Positions 18,057 to 28,269 are shown, counted from the stretch's first letter. The stretch is 64,000 bases of DNA from Nocardiopsis metallicus (GCF_014201115.1 NZ_JACHDO010000001.1:3782001-3846000), one strand, 5' to 3'. Made by a program: numbers and translations. Notes: generated by a model not told the origin, from the sequence alone.

Positions 18057-20120
18057 ATGGACACCACACGAAACGACCCGCCCGACACTGGTGAGGAGCA
18101 CACCGGCCAGCACGATCACGCCGGTCACGGTGATCACGTCGGGCAGTTCCGGCGGTTGTTCTGGATCATGCTCGCCCTGGCCCTCCCGGTGGTGGGCTTC
18201 AACGAGATGTTCGCCCACCTGGTCGGCTACCGGCTGCCGGATGCCGCGTGGGTCTGGTGGGTCTCGCCGGTGCTGGGAACGCTCGTCTACTTCTGGGGAG
18301 GCCAGCCCTTCCTGGTCGGCGCGGTCTCGGAGATCCGCTCCCGGAAGCCGGGCATGATGCTGCTGATCGGCCTGGCGATCACCGTGGCGTTCATCTCCTC
18401 CTGGGGCGCCAGCCTGCGCATCCTCGACCACGAGCTGAACTTCTGGTGGGAACTGGCACTGCTGGTCGTCATCATGCTGCTGGGCCACTGGATCGAGATG
18501 CGCTCCCTGGCCCAGACCACCTCCGCACTGGACTCGCTCGCCGCCCTGCTGCCCGACGAAGCCGACAAGCTCGAGGGCGAGGAGGTCGTCAAGGTCGCCC
18601 CCGCCGATCTGCTGGTCGGTGACGTGGTCATCGTTCGTCCCGGCTCCTCGGTGCCCGCCGACGGAAAGATCGTCGACGGCTCGGCATCGATCGACGAGTC
18701 CATGGTCACCGGAGAATCCAAACCCGTGCGCCGCGGGAAGGGGGAGAACGTCGTCGCCGGTACGGTCGCCACCGACTCCGGGCTGCGAGTCCAGGTCACC
18801 GCCATCGGCGAGGACACCGCGCTGGCCGGTATCCAAAAGCTCGTCACCGATGCCCAGGCCTCCTCCTCCCGCGCCCAGCGCATCGCGGACGTGGCCGCCG
18901 CCTGGCTGTTCTGGTTCGCGCTCACAGCCGCGGCGATCACCGCGATCGTGTGGTCGCTGTTCGGACTGCCCGACATGGCGGTGGTGCGCACCATCACGGT
19001 CCTGGTCATCGCCTGCCCCCACGCGCTCGGCCTGGCCATTCCGCTCGTGGTCTCCATCTCCACCGAACGCGCCGCCCGCGGCGGTGTGCTCATCAAGGAC
19101 CGCCTCGCCCTGGAATCCACGCGCACCGTGCAGGCGGTGCTCTTCGACAAGACCGGAACCCTGACCAAGGGCGAGCCCACGGTCACCGCCGTCGAACCCG
19201 CCGAAGGCCGCGACCAAGACGAGGTGCTGGCTCTGGCCGCCGCAGCCGAAGCCGACAGCGAGCACCCGCTGGCCAGGGCCATCCGGGGCGCCGCTGCCTC
19301 CCGTGAACTGCGTCCGCCCAGGACACAGGACTTCTCCTCCTCCCCGGCGGTCGGGGTCAAGGCCACCGTCGAGGGTGCGGTGATCGAGGTCGGCGGACCC
19401 CACCTGCTCCAACAGCGCGGCGTAGCCGAAGAGCCGGTCGCCAGCCGCTGGCGCGCCGAAGGGGCGATCATCCTGCACGTCCTGGCAGAGGGACAGGTCA
19501 TCGGAGCGTTGCGCCTGGCAGACGAGATCCGGCCCGAGTCACGTGAGACCGTCGGCGCCCTGCACGCCGCGGGCCTGCAGGTGGTGATGATCACCGGCGA
19601 CGCCCAGGCCGTCGCCGACACCGTCGCCAGCGACCTGGGCATCGACCGCGTCTTCGCCGGTGTCCGCCCCGAGGACAAGGCCGCCAAGGTCGCCGAGCTC
19701 ATGAACGAGGGCAAGAAGGTCGCCATGGTCGGCGACGGGGTCAACGACGCCCCCGCCCTGGCCCAGGCCGACGTGGGCATCGCCATCGGTGCGGGCACCG
19801 ACGTCGCGATCGGCTCCGCGGGCGTCATCCTGGCCTCGTCCGATCCCCGCTCGGTGCTCTCGGTGATCGAACTCTCGCGCGCCTCCTACCGGAAGATGCA
19901 GCAGAACCTGTGGTGGGCCGCGGGCTACAACCTCATCTCCGTTCCGCTGGCGGCCGGAGTCCTCGCGCCCATCGGGTTCGTCCTGCCGATGAGCATCGGC
20001 GCGATCCTGATGTCCGCCTCGACCGTCGTGGTCGCCCTGAACGCGCAGCTCCTGCGGCGCCTGGATCTCGCCCCGGCCCACAGCGCCGCACGCTTCACCG
20101 CAAGCGGCGACGATCGGTGA
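18057..20120 (+). CDS. copB: CopB-type (CPH) P1B ATPase
   Basis: A 687-residue pump. It has no HMA domain but a short His-rich N-terminus (HTGQHDHAGHGDH), typical of P1B-3. The transport motif is VIACPHALG near residue 320 (CPH instead of CPC); phosphorylation is at DKTGTLTKG near 363; GDGVNDAPA lies near 559. CPH pumps are linked to Cu(II)/Cu(I) or Ag(I) export. ATG 18057 follows CCGAGGAGG. Paired with copA it gives two pumps of different type in one operon. Confidence 0.92.
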   Translation: MDTTRNDPPDTGEEHTGQHDHAGHGDHVGQFRRLFWIMLALALPVVGFNEMFAHLVGYRLPDAAWVWWVSPVLGTLVYFWGGQPFLVGAVSEIRSRKPGMMLLIGLAITVAFISSWGASLRILDHELNFWWELALLVVIMLLGHWIEMRSLAQTTSALDSLAALLPDEADKLEGEEVVKVAPADLLVGDVVIVRPGSSVPADGKIVDGSASIDESMVTGESKPVRRGKGENVVAGTVATDSGLRVQVTAIGEDTALAGIQKLVTDAQASSSRAQRIADVAAAWLFWFALTAAAITAIVWSLFGLPDMAVVRTITVLVIACPHALGLAIPLVVSISTERAARGGVLIKDRLALESTRTVQAVLFDKTGTLTKGEPTVTAVEPAEGRDQDEVLALAAAAEADSEHPLARAIRGAAASRELRPPRTQDFSSSPAVGVKATVEGAVIEVGGPHLLQQRGVAEEPVASRWRAEGAIILHVLAEGQVIGALRLADEIRPESRETVGALHAAGLQVVMITGDAQAVADTVASDLGIDRVFAGVRPEDKAAKVAELMNEGKKVAMVGDGVNDAPALAQADVGIAIGAGTDVAIGSAGVILASSDPRSVLSVIELSRASYRKMQQNLWWAAGYNLISVPLAAGVLAPIGFVLPMSIGAILMSASTVVVALNAQLLRRLDLAPAHSAARFTASGDDR

Positions 20121-20324
20121 CGGCGCTCGGGGCCAGACAGCACCGAGGCGTCCGAGAAATCCGAAGTGATCACCACGGTCAAGACCGTTCGGCGACAATG
20201 AGCGCGCCCTACCCGGCCCGAGCACAGAACAGGTGGGCCGCGTGGTGGGGGCGCGGTCCCGGGTTCCACGCGCGTCCACCCGGAGGGTGTGCGAGGCCTC
20301 GACGAATTGAGTAAGGTCGGAGTC

Positions 20325-20726
20325 GTGTTGGCAGCCACTCAGCGAACAGCCCCGCGACACTGGACCAGGGTCGTGTTCACGCTGCTGCTCGCACTCGGTC
20401 TGGCGGTCGTCGCCTTGTGCCACACCGACGCGGCTCAGCACCAAGGTGCTGCGTCCGCGGCCGTCGTTGCCGAGCAGGTCGATGCTCACGGCGGCCCCTT
20501 GGCGGAGCATCACGAGGGACACTGTGACGAGACCGACGTGCTGGCCGACCAGCGCTCCGGGACGGTCTCGGCGTCGCTCCTACTGGGTCTGGCCTTCTTC
20601 GCCTTCCCCGGACTGCCGGTACTGCCGCCGAGGCTGACACCGCTTTCGCGCTCGGCTCGCGCGCACCGCGTGCTTCCCCTTGGCGGAACCAGGGCACTCC
20701 TGTCCTTGTGCGTTCGCCGGGTCTAG
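20325..20726 (+). CDS. Small membrane protein of the copper island
   Basis: About 133 residues from GTG 20325 (preceded by AAGGTCGGAG). It has two hydrophobic segments (VVFTLLLALGLAVVALC and ASLLLGLAFFAFPGLPVLP) separated by a His/Glu-rich loop (HGGPLAEHHEGHCDE). The loop would face outside and could bind copper. No named family was recognised. A further upstream start at 20289 is possible. Confidence 0.6.
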   Translation: MLAATQRTAPRHWTRVVFTLLLALGLAVVALCHTDAAQHQGAASAAVVAEQVDAHGGPLAEHHEGHCDETDVLADQRSGTVSASLLLGLAFFAFPGLPVLPPRLTPLSRSARAHRVLPLGGTRALLSLCVRRV

Positions 20727-21003
20727 ACCGCCCGGCCCCGGTCGGCCTGCGCGAAGCGGGTCGGCCCAGCACCGCACGCACCGGCGCCCCTGGCTTCGGC
20801 GCGGTCTGAGCCGCTCCGGTCACCGCACGGCCGTACCGCCCCGGGGCATTCGCGCACCCTCTCCTGCGACGCCGTCGCCTCTGGTGCGCGCACCTCGCCT
20901 GCTGAGCCCTCAACGGTTCGCGGGCATCGTGGCCGGTGCGAACCGCTATTCCTCCCTCCCCCAGCCATGCCCTGGCCGCATGGCGCCCAACGACAAGGCA
21001 CGC

Positions 21004-22011
21004 ATGAAGAACGAGCACCTCACGAGCAGCAGAAGTTGGAAGTTCGCCACTGTGGCCTGCGTGGCCGCAGGCGCACTGATGTCGTTCGCCGCCGTGGCGA
21101 ACGCCGAGCCCGAACCCACCAAAGAAGAGGTCGAGGAGCGGATCGAGGAACTGCTCCAGGAATCCAGCACTCTCGTCCAGGAGTACAACGAGGCACAGGA
21201 GTACCACGACGCGGTCGAGGCGAAGCTCGACGAGGCCGACGGCCAGATCGACTCAGAAGAGGAGCGCTACGAGGAGTTGCGTTCCAAGGTCGTCGAACTC
21301 GCCAGCGCCAGCTACCAGTCCAATGACCCCGACTCGGTGACCGCGGCATTGTTCGTAGACGATCCGTCCCAGATCTACGAGCAGTCCGCCGACCTGTCCT
21401 ACCTCTCCGAAGCCAGAAGACTGGAGCTGGAGGCCTTCGCTGAGAGCGACGCCCGTCTGGGCGCTCTCAAGACCGACGCGGCTGAGGCCTATGAGGAGGC
21501 CGCCGAGCAGCTCGAAGAGCTCGACCAGCGCAAGGAGGAAGTGGAGGAGAGCCTCGCAGAGCAGGAGGAGCTGCTCGCCACCTTCGAGGGGGAGAACCCC
21601 ACGGCGGGAGGCGAGTCGCCGACGGGACCCGCACCCACCTACACCGGCTCCGCCTCAGGCGACGCCCGCACTGCCGTGGAGTTCGCCTACAGCAAGATCG
21701 GCACGCCCTACCTGTGGGGCGGAACCGGCCCCAACGGCTATGACTGCTCGGGGCTGACCCAGGCGTCCTGGGCGGCCGCCGGGGTGAGCATCTCCCGGAC
21801 CACCTACACCCAGTACAACATGCCCAACACCGTGGGCTGGGAGGACATACAGCCGGGCGACATCCTCTTCTTCTTTCCGGACCTGGGCCACAACGGCCTC
21901 TATGTCGGCAACGGTCTGATGGTGCACGCACCCAGCAGCGGCAAGACCGTTTCCGAGGTGCGCCTCGCGGACTACTGGGCCCAGCACTTCGTCGGCGCCC
22001 GACGTCCCTGA
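21004..22011 (+). CDS. Secreted NlpC/P60 peptidoglycan endopeptidase
   Basis: 335 residues: a signal peptide (ATVACVAAGALMSFAAVANA), a long coiled coil rich in Glu (about residues 36-195), a Gly/Pro/Thr linker and a C-terminal NlpC/P60 domain with the catalytic Cys in YDCSGL near residue 245 and His in LGHNGLYVG near 296. This is the RipA/Cwl-like form of actinobacterial D,L-endopeptidases. ATG 21004 is chosen for the signal peptide. It sits among copper genes but may be an ordinary wall hydrolase. Confidence 0.88.
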   Translation: MKNEHLTSSRSWKFATVACVAAGALMSFAAVANAEPEPTKEEVEERIEELLQESSTLVQEYNEAQEYHDAVEAKLDEADGQIDSEEERYEELRSKVVELASASYQSNDPDSVTAALFVDDPSQIYEQSADLSYLSEARRLELEAFAESDARLGALKTDAAEAYEEAAEQLEELDQRKEEVEESLAEQEELLATFEGENPTAGGESPTGPAPTYTGSASGDARTAVEFAYSKIGTPYLWGGTGPNGYDCSGLTQASWAAAGVSISRTTYTQYNMPNTVGWEDIQPGDILFFFPDLGHNGLYVGNGLMVHAPSSGKTVSEVRLADYWAQHFVGARRP

Positions 22012-22305
22012 CCAACACCAAGGGGGCAGCCTTGAAGTCATGCACGAAGGCCCATGGCCGTGCTCACCGGCGTGGCCTCCGGGCCCTTGACGCGTCGGTC
22101 GCCAGGCCTGCGTCCTCAACACCGGTTTGCGTGCCCAGGGGTCGGGCCCGCTCCACCCCGACCTTCTTCGACCCCAGAAAGCAAATCGCTGCGGGTCGCG
22201 AACGAGTCCAACGGCCACGGGGCAGCCGTACCGAAAGACATGTACAGGCACCGCGCCCGGCCCAGATGCCACGCGGCGTAACAACGCAACAGAAGGGATA
22301 GAACG

Positions 22306-22950
22306 ATGATGACACTCCTGAAGAATGCCCTGGTGCCCTCGGCGGCCGCCTTCGCCGCCACCGTCCTGCTGGGCGCGTGCGCAGGCGCGCAGGAGGACTC
22401 CGCTCCTCCGGCTTCGGACACCTCCGAGCAGGAGTCCTCGGAGTTCAACGACGCCGATGTCGTGTTCGCCCAGATGATGATCCCGCACCACGAGCAGGCC
22501 ACCGCCATGGCGGAACTGGCACAGAGCCGGGCGGGGGACGAGGTCCGGGCGCTGGCCGAGGACATCGAGGCCGAACAGGGGCCAGAGATCGAGCAGATGA
22601 ACGCTCTCCTGGAGTCTTGGGGCAACGAACCGATGGAGGGCATGGACCACGGCGGCATGGCCGGGGTGATGTCCGAGGAGCAGATGGCGGAGCTGGAGGC
22701 GGCCGAAGGAGACGAGTTCGACACCATGTTCCTGGAGATGATGATCGAGCACCACGAGGGCGCCATCGACATGGCACAGACCCAGCTGGTGGAGGGCACC
22801 AACCCCGAAGCGCGTGCTCTGGCCGAGGACATCATCGACGCGCAGCGGGCCGAGATCGAGCTGATGAACGAGATGCTCGGATCCGGCGCAGGTGACCAAG
22901 AGGGCGATGACGATGAGTCACCCTCCGAGGAAGGACACGACGGACACTGA
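22306..22950 (+). CDS. DUF305 lipoprotein (copper-associated)
   Basis: A 214-residue lipoprotein with LLGACAG as lipobox. It contains two DUF305 repeats: VVFAQMMIPHHEQATAMAELA and MFLEMMIEHHEGAIDMAQ, each with the paired MxxHHxxA metal-binding signature. DUF305 proteins are four-helix, ferritin-like and common in copper-resistance clusters. A Met/His-rich middle (MEGMDHGGMAGVM) supports copper binding outside the cell. Confidence 0.85.
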   Translation: MMTLLKNALVPSAAAFAATVLLGACAGAQEDSAPPASDTSEQESSEFNDADVVFAQMMIPHHEQATAMAELAQSRAGDEVRALAEDIEAEQGPEIEQMNALLESWGNEPMEGMDHGGMAGVMSEEQMAELEAAEGDEFDTMFLEMMIEHHEGAIDMAQTQLVEGTNPEARALAEDIIDAQRAEIELMNEMLGSGAGDQEGDDDESPSEEGHDGH

Positions 22951-22959
22951 TGTGTCCCC

Positions 22960-22991
22960 GGTGGTGCCGGTCCCAAGAGCCCGGCACCACC
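22960..22991 (+). terminator. Terminator hairpin after the DUF305 gene
   Basis: An 11-bp perfect stem GGTGGTGCCGG / CCGGCACCACC with a 10-base loop starts 10 bp after the stop codon. It has no T-run, as often in high-GC actinomycetes. Confidence 0.65.
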
Positions 22992-23258
22992 CGCTGTTCA
23001 ATGTTGAATGGTGCTCATCCCCGCCGAAGCTCCTCATGGCGCCCGTGCTCGGCAACGCCTCCTTCGCCCAGGACGAGGATCTGGTCAGCGGAACGAGTCG
23101 GGTGGCCACTCGGTCGTCGGCCTCGACATCAGGCAGTCGCCAGCCGATGGGTCAGCACACCCCGCTACGGCAGGCGAGCCGAGGCCTAAGGGTCGGTTCA
23201 GAGCGCTGACCCGAGCAGCTCCGTCCTGAACCGTGAGCGGGCGCGGGGTTCAGCCGTG

Positions 23259-23305
23259 GCGGGCTCTTCCGTCGAACATCACCACCTGTTCGAGGAAGAG
23301 CCCGC
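23259..23305. repeat. 47-bp near-perfect palindrome between convergent genes
   Basis: GCGGGCTCTTCC at 23259 pairs with GGAAGAGCCCGC ending at 23305, and the inner TCGAAC pairs with GTTCGA, with one bulged G. It lies between the rightward copper genes and the leftward methyltransferase and can act as a two-way terminator. The GGGCTCTTCC ends also resemble ISL3-family tips. Confidence 0.55.
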
Positions 23306-23326
23306 GCTGATTCTGGTGACGACGGC

Positions 23327-24046
23327 TCAGCTGCGCTCCGCTCGGTAGAAGGTCACCGCGCCAACCGCCGCACGGCCGTGCCCGACCACAGCGGCCTCGG
23401 CGAATCCCGCCTTCCGCATCAAGGCGACCACGTGGCCCTCCGTCGCCGCCTCGGGGCCGCGCAGCGGAGCGTGACCGTCAGACAGGTCCGGTTCGTCGCG
23501 TTTGTGCCACCGGTGCAGGAGGCGTGTGACGGCACCGGGATGTTCACCGTTGAGATCGACCATGTGCAGGCTCCCACCGGGGATCAGCACGCGATGCGCC
23601 TCGGCCAGGGCCGCCGACTTCTCCGCGTCGGGCAGGTGGTGAAACATGAACGACGAGAGCACCCTGTCGATGCTGGCATCGGGATAGGGCAGTCGATCGG
23701 CGTAACCGTGGTCGAGCCGCAGTTCCAGGCCCTGGTGTACGGCGCGGCGATGCGCGTGGGCCAGAGCGTACCGGTCGGGGTCGAGCCCGATCACGGTCGC
23801 CGACCCCACAGCGCGCTTGGCCAGCAACAGCACCGTGCCGGTTCCCGCGCCGATCTCGAGGACCGTGTCACCGGGCGCGGTCCCGGCCTGGGCGACCAGC
23901 TGCCACTGCGCGGTACGGGCACCGATCAGACGCGTGAACGTGTCGTAGAACGGCAGCAAGCGGGGATTTCCCATCGCTGGCAGGTACGGACGATCATCAG
24001 GGTACGGAGTGCCGGCGGTTCCGTCCCCACTCGTCTTGCGTGGCAC
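23327..24046 (-). CDS. Class I SAM-dependent methyltransferase
   Basis: 239 residues starting at GTG 24046 (GGAG eight bases before). It shows motif I VLEIGAGTGTVLLLAKR, the acidic loop GLDPDRYALA, DASIDRVLSSFMFHHL and HRVLIPGGSLHMVDL, the standard Rossmann-like methyltransferase series of the UbiE/small-molecule type. The substrate is unknown. It is divergent from the AraC regulator, whose broken gene starts 87 bp away, and so was probably controlled by it. Confidence 0.82.
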   Translation of the reverse strand: MPRKTSGDGTAGTPYPDDRPYLPAMGNPRLLPFYDTFTRLIGARTAQWQLVAQAGTAPGDTVLEIGAGTGTVLLLAKRAVGSATVIGLDPDRYALAHAHRRAVHQGLELRLDHGYADRLPYPDASIDRVLSSFMFHHLPDAEKSAALAEAHRVLIPGGSLHMVDLNGEHPGAVTRLLHRWHKRDEPDLSDGHAPLRGPEAATEGHVVALMRKAGFAEAAVVGHGRAAVGAVTFYRAERS

Positions 24047-24132
24047 ACTTGGCTCCTTCGGATCGACGGGAGACTTTTTTCGGCTGCGACTCCACTCTCG
24101 CCAGGCGCACAACAGCGGACAAGGGATCATCC

Positions 24133-25101
24133 ATGGGAATCACAGGACTTTCTTCGGATCCGGCGGCCATGGCACCGTCGAGGGGCCCCTTCGGCGGGCG
24201 CCTCGTCGGGCGTACAGCCGAGGGCGTCGCGCTGATGGGTTATCCACGCGTGCCGGGGCTGACGCCGGTGAGCCTGCTCCGATGGGGCGGCGGCGCCCAG
24301 GCCAGTGCCGCGGTCAGGACCCATGGCACACACGCGCACGACTTCCTGATACTGCTCTACGTCGAGCACGGCCGAGGACCCATCCGTGTGGACGGGCGCG
24401 AGTGGAACCTCGCGGCCGGTGACGTGTTCGTCATCGCTCCACATGCCGTCGTGGCCAACCCGGATCCGCGCATCGAACCCAACACGAGGGCGTGGATGCT
24501 GTACTTTCCGGCCGAGGCGGTCGACCCCGGCGGCGAAGCACCTCTTGCCGCATGGCGAGCCCCTCTGTTGTCGCCTTTCGTGGGCGCGCGTCGCGGGATT
24601 ACACAGAAGCTGCCCGTGCCACACGAACAGCGTGCGGCCTGAAGCAATCAGCTGTCCCGGCTCGACAACGAGATGCACGAGCAAAAAGAGGGCTGTGCCG
24701 ACGCCGTCCGCGCACACCTGACCGTCCTGCTGGTGTGGCTGGGGCGCCTCGCCGGGAGCGCACCGGGATCCGCGGCCGACGATCCGTTGCTCGCGCGGGT
24801 CTTCGATCTCATCGAGCGCCGCTACGCCGACACCGACGCGCCCATCGGTTCCCGGGAGGTCGCCGAGCTGGTGGGGCTGACGAGCGGACACCTGACCACC
24901 GTGGTCAGGCAGCGTACGGGCCGCACCGTCGGGCAATGGATCACCGAGCGGCGGATGCGCGAGGCACGGCGGCTGCTCGCCGACACCGATCTGACCGTCG
25001 CGGCTATCGCGGGGCGGTCCGGTTACCGGGACCCGGGATACTTCGTGCGCCGTTTTCGCACCGAACACGGCATGCCCCCGCTCAGTTGGCGAGGTGGCTG
25101 A
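24133..25101 (+). pseudogene. AraC-family regulator interrupted by an in-frame TGA
   Basis: The frame from ATG 24133 to 25101 encodes a whole AraC protein in a single phase: an N-terminal cupin-like sensing domain (THAHDFLILLYVEHGRGPIRVDG, WNLAAGDVFVIAPH) and a C-terminal pair of HTH motifs (REVAELVGLTSGHLTTVVRQRTG; TVAAIAGRSGYRDPGYFVRRFRTEHG). It is broken only by TGA at 24640-24642, where the reading HEQRAA-stop-SNQLSRLDNE suggests a TGG Trp codon changed to TGA. Unless this is a sequence error or readthrough occurs, the DNA-binding half is not made. Confidence 0.8.
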
Positions 25102-25147
25102 GCCCTGATGCGCCCACCTGCCAACAGCAGTACCATGCCCCGCCCAG

Positions 25148-27808
25148 CTACCCCCGCGTGGAGTGGGCCGCATGCCAAGCGCGCCACACCTCAGCACGGA
25201 GTCGGCCACGCCTTGGCACATCCATGCCTTCAAGCCTGGCCCACGAGCGCACCTCAGCCACGGATGGCCCCGCAGAACCCGATCCCGCCGGAGAGCCCCC
25301 GAGATCGACAGGTGTGTGCGCCCCTGACAGGGCTGGTTGCCGCGGGTGCTCCGGCGAGGTGGTGGTGAAACCGCGCCGCTGGAGAACTCGGCGGCGCTTG
25401 TGGTGCATCCGGGCCAGCTGCGGGACTTCGACATCGAGATAGTCGTGGGCCTCGACACGGGATTTCTTCGCCTCCGTGTTACGCATGATCCGACCGACCT
25501 GTTGGATGATGCGCCCCTTGAAGGAGATCGGGCTGGCCAGGAAGAGCGTGTCCAGCCGCGGAGCGTCAAAGCCCTCCCCTGCGACCTTGTCGATGGCCAG
25601 CAGCACCAAAGGCACATCGCCACGCTCACCGGCCAGGGCCGCGCGGACGCGGGCACGCTCTTGCGGCGCGGTGCTGCCGTGCAGCACCAGCGGTTCGACC
25701 CCGTGGGGCTCCAGCGCTTCGACGAGCCGGTGCAGGTGCTCGACGCGGTTGGTAAGAGCCAGACAGCACCGGCCCCTGCGTAGGGCGTCGGCGATGTCGC
25801 GGGCGATCTGGGCGTTGCGGTCGGGGTCATGGGCGAGTTCGTTGTACATGGCCTGGATCGAGGCGCCGTCATGGCCCGGCTCCTCGGTCAAGAAACTGGT
25901 GAGGTGCACGACGAGGTGTCTGGTGAAGGTGCTGGTGTCCTCGATCTCGTGGCGGATGGGGCCGCACTGCATGGTGATGGGCGGATCCATCTGATCCGCA
26001 CGGTAGGGGGTGGCGGACAGACCGACCCAGCGTTGGACCCGCGCTGTGCGTATCGCGGCCTCCGCTCCTGGTGCTCCGGCGGCATGGCACTCATCGACGA
26101 TGACCAGTCCGTAGCCGTCCAGAAGTCCCTCGGGGGCATCGCGGTGGGTCAGGGTTTGCAGCATGATCAGGTCCACGGTGTGACCTCGGCGGTCCTTGCC
26201 CGCCCCCAGGGAACCCACCGTCTGATCCTGCAGGTCCAAGAAGGTGGCCAGGCGTTCCTGCCACTGGTGGAGGAGTTCGGCTCGGTTGACGATGATCGCG
26301 GTCGGTGTGCGGTGGTGAGCGATCAGCGCGCAGGCCATGACGGTCTTACCGGAGCCGGGTGGGGCGACGAGCACCCCTGCACGGTGCTGGACCATCTCGT
26401 CCACGGCCTCGCGCTGGGCAGTGGTCAGGTCGCCGGTGAAATGGGCGGCGATCGGCGGGTGTTCGGGGAGTTCGTGGGTGATCTCCAGCCTGCCGCCAGC
26501 CGCTTCGATGAGCTGCGTGGCCTCATCCACCAGACCGCGGGGCAGCTTGAGCCACTGAGGGTCGCTGGCGTCGAAGGAACAGACCATGCGCGGGGTGTTC
26601 CAGGTGGAAAAGCGCTGGTTCTGCTTGCGGTAGAAGTCCGGGTTGTGGAACGAAGCGGCATGCTTCAGCGCGGCCAGCAACCGCGAGGGGAGTCCCTCGG
26701 TGGCGATGGCTAGCATCGCGGACAGTCGGGCCGTGACCGTGGCGGGTGCCTTGCCCAGTGCTCTGCGGCGCGGTTTGGGTGGCAGTGCTGGTGCGATCGC
26801 CGAGGGACCCGCCTTGACCGGGCCGAGCTCGGCGACGAGCGCTTCGACCTCGGCTGGGGAGAGTCGTTCGGTGCACGCCAGGTGGGCGAACTGGTCCGGG
26901 TAGGCCTGCCAGGTGTCGGGGTCGCAGAACACAGTGGCGCCCTTGGTGCGGCTGGCGCCGTGCAGCGGTAGCGCGATCAGGTTACCGAAACGGGCGCTGC
27001 CCTTGGCCTTGACCGGAAGAGAATCCTGGGCGGGAAAGAGGCGGTCGTAGCTGGCCAGCGTCATGCGGTCGCGAACATCGATCGCTTGACGCAACAGTGC
27101 CATACCCAGGGTACGGGCTGTCGCCGCCGCCACGGGGGCGGTGAAGAACGTCCATACGTGCGCGCCGACCCCGGAGCGGGAGACCTCGACCAGCACCGGG
27201 ACGCCTGCCGCGCGGCAGGCGGCGACGTAGGCGCCGGTGTCGCCGCGCCAGTCACTGCCGTCCTTGCCGTCGAAGTCGCACGCGAGCAGACGGCAGGTGT
27301 CGTCCGCAAGCAGCGGATAGAGCCCCAGATGAACTTCGCTTCGTCCAGCCTCGGGCCGACAGAGATGTTCGTAGACCACCTGGTCGGTCAGCGGGTGAAA
27401 CACCCGGTCCGCCTCAGCCTTGTTCCTCTCGAACGGGTTCTCCTCGACCGGGCTCCACCCGGTGCGACCACTTCTGGTGCTGACCCAGCGTTTGGCGTAC
27501 ACGTCCTCGCGCCCCGCGAACAACGTCCGGAACAGCTCGATTTTGACCTGGGTCCTGGAGGAAGCGTCCGCGTGCGGCAACTCGTCGACGCCGAAGGGGG
27601 ATGTCGAAGCGGTCCGAGCTTCGGGCGCTACAAACGTGGGGACCGATGTCGGCCCCAACGAACCGAGTCGGGTTCGTAGCTGGGCGTTCTCCGCTTGCAG
27701 CCGCTCAATCTCGGCCCGCAGCTCGGCAGTCTCCTCCAGCGCTACATCAAGCCGAATCCGCAGCTCGGCGGGGTCGTTCCAACCGGACCGTTCATCCATG
27801 GTCACCAT
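25148..27808 (-). CDS. TOTE-type AEP primase fused to SF2 helicase with Lsr2-like tail
   Basis: An 886-residue protein. Order: coiled coil (residues 10-50); an archaeo-eukaryotic primase-like domain ([17 protein letters not shown] ... [10 protein letters not shown] ... [15 protein letters not shown] ... residues 85-330) of the sort found in TOTE conflict systems; and an SF2 helicase with Walker A APPGSGKT near 480, DECH near 570, SATPYRAD and QVGRIMR. The C-terminus ([27 protein letters not shown]) resembles the Lsr2 DNA-binding domain. It would act on nucleic acids and is probably a defence or conflict factor (inference). It is monocistronic, beside the integrase end of the element. Confidence 0.75.
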   Translation of the reverse strand: MVTMDERSGWNDPAELRIRLDVALEETAELRAEIERLQAENAQLRTRLGSLGPTSVPTFVAPEARTASTSPFGVDELPHADASSRTQVKIELFRTLFAGREDVYAKRWVSTRSGRTGWSPVEENPFERNKAEADRVFHPLTDQVVYEHLCRPEAGRSEVHLGLYPLLADDTCRLLACDFDGKDGSDWRGDTGAYVAACRAAGVPVLVEVSRSGVGAHVWTFFTAPVAAATARTLGMALLRQAIDVRDRMTLASYDRLFPAQDSLPVKAKGSARFGNLIALPLHGASRTKGATVFCDPDTWQAYPDQFAHLACTERLSPAEVEALVAELGPVKAGPSAIAPALPPKPRRRALGKAPATVTARLSAMLAIATEGLPSRLLAALKHAASFHNPDFYRKQNQRFSTWNTPRMVCSFDASDPQWLKLPRGLVDEATQLIEAAGGRLEITHELPEHPPIAAHFTGDLTTAQREAVDEMVQHRAGVLVAPPGSGKTVMACALIAHHRTPTAIIVNRAELLHQWQERLATFLDLQDQTVGSLGAGKDRRGHTVDLIMLQTLTHRDAPEGLLDGYGLVIVDECHAAGAPGAEAAIRTARVQRWVGLSATPYRADQMDPPITMQCGPIRHEIEDTSTFTRHLVVHLTSFLTEEPGHDGASIQAMYNELAHDPDRNAQIARDIADALRRGRCCLALTNRVEHLHRLVEALEPHGVEPLVLHGSTAPQERARVRAALAGERGDVPLVLLAIDKVAGEGFDAPRLDTLFLASPISFKGRIIQQVGRIMRNTEAKKSRVEAHDYLDVEVPQLARMHHKRRRVLQRRGFTTTSPEHPRQPALSGAHTPVDLGGSPAGSGSAGPSVAEVRSWARLEGMDVPRRGRLRAEVWRAWHAAHSTRG

Positions 27809-28183
27809 AATCCAGAACTAACGGACCCATGTGTAGGACGTCGAGGACCACCCCATGCGCCGATGGGGATCCTCGATCACCACGAAGGGTGACCGTGACA
27901 GCCCGCGACCTGCTCAAACGACATCTGACTGGGCACCGCACAACGAAAAAATCAGACACGAGATCGTTTTGCCCACGAGCATGAACTGAGAACCTTCGGT
28001 GATTTCATAGTCACTTCAGGTTCACGATCGTCACTAAGGGGATCCCAGTCAGGCCTGAGGCACCTTGTACGCGTTCCAGCACCATCGGCACGGACGGCCC
28101 ACCACCGCAGGAATGGGTTCCGGCAGAGGAGCACTCAACCAGCGGACCTTTGATCCGATGGCCCACAGGCCCCGGACACGAGG
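27809..28183. other. Intergenic region between TOTE gene and att-like arm
   Basis: No gene is supported. A hairpin CGAGGA...CCCCAT-GCGCCG-ATGGGG...TCCTCG lies at 27843-27877. An AT-richer segment at 27935-28040 is likely to hold promoters. No tRNA half or clear direct repeat of the 5.3-kb core was found. Confidence 0.5.
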
Positions 28184-28266
28184 AAACCCCAGGCCAGAAC
28201 GGGTGAACCCGTATCCTCACCTGGGGGCGGAGCCCTTCCTGCGGCTCCTGGTGTGCTCCCCTGAAC
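28184..28266. other. Integrase-adjacent att-arm-like sequence
   Basis: AAACCCCAGGCCAGAACGGGT at the left and TGTGCTCC at 28252-28259 match the right arm of the 5.3-kb tRNA-fragment locus in order and similar spacing (there AAACCCCAGG at 5369 and TGTGCTCC at 5435 and 5446). Eleven bases before the copy at 28252 is a weaker GCGGCTCC. The integrase stop lies 3-4 bp beyond. This is the expected place of attP. Confidence 0.55.
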
Positions 28267-28269
28267 CGG

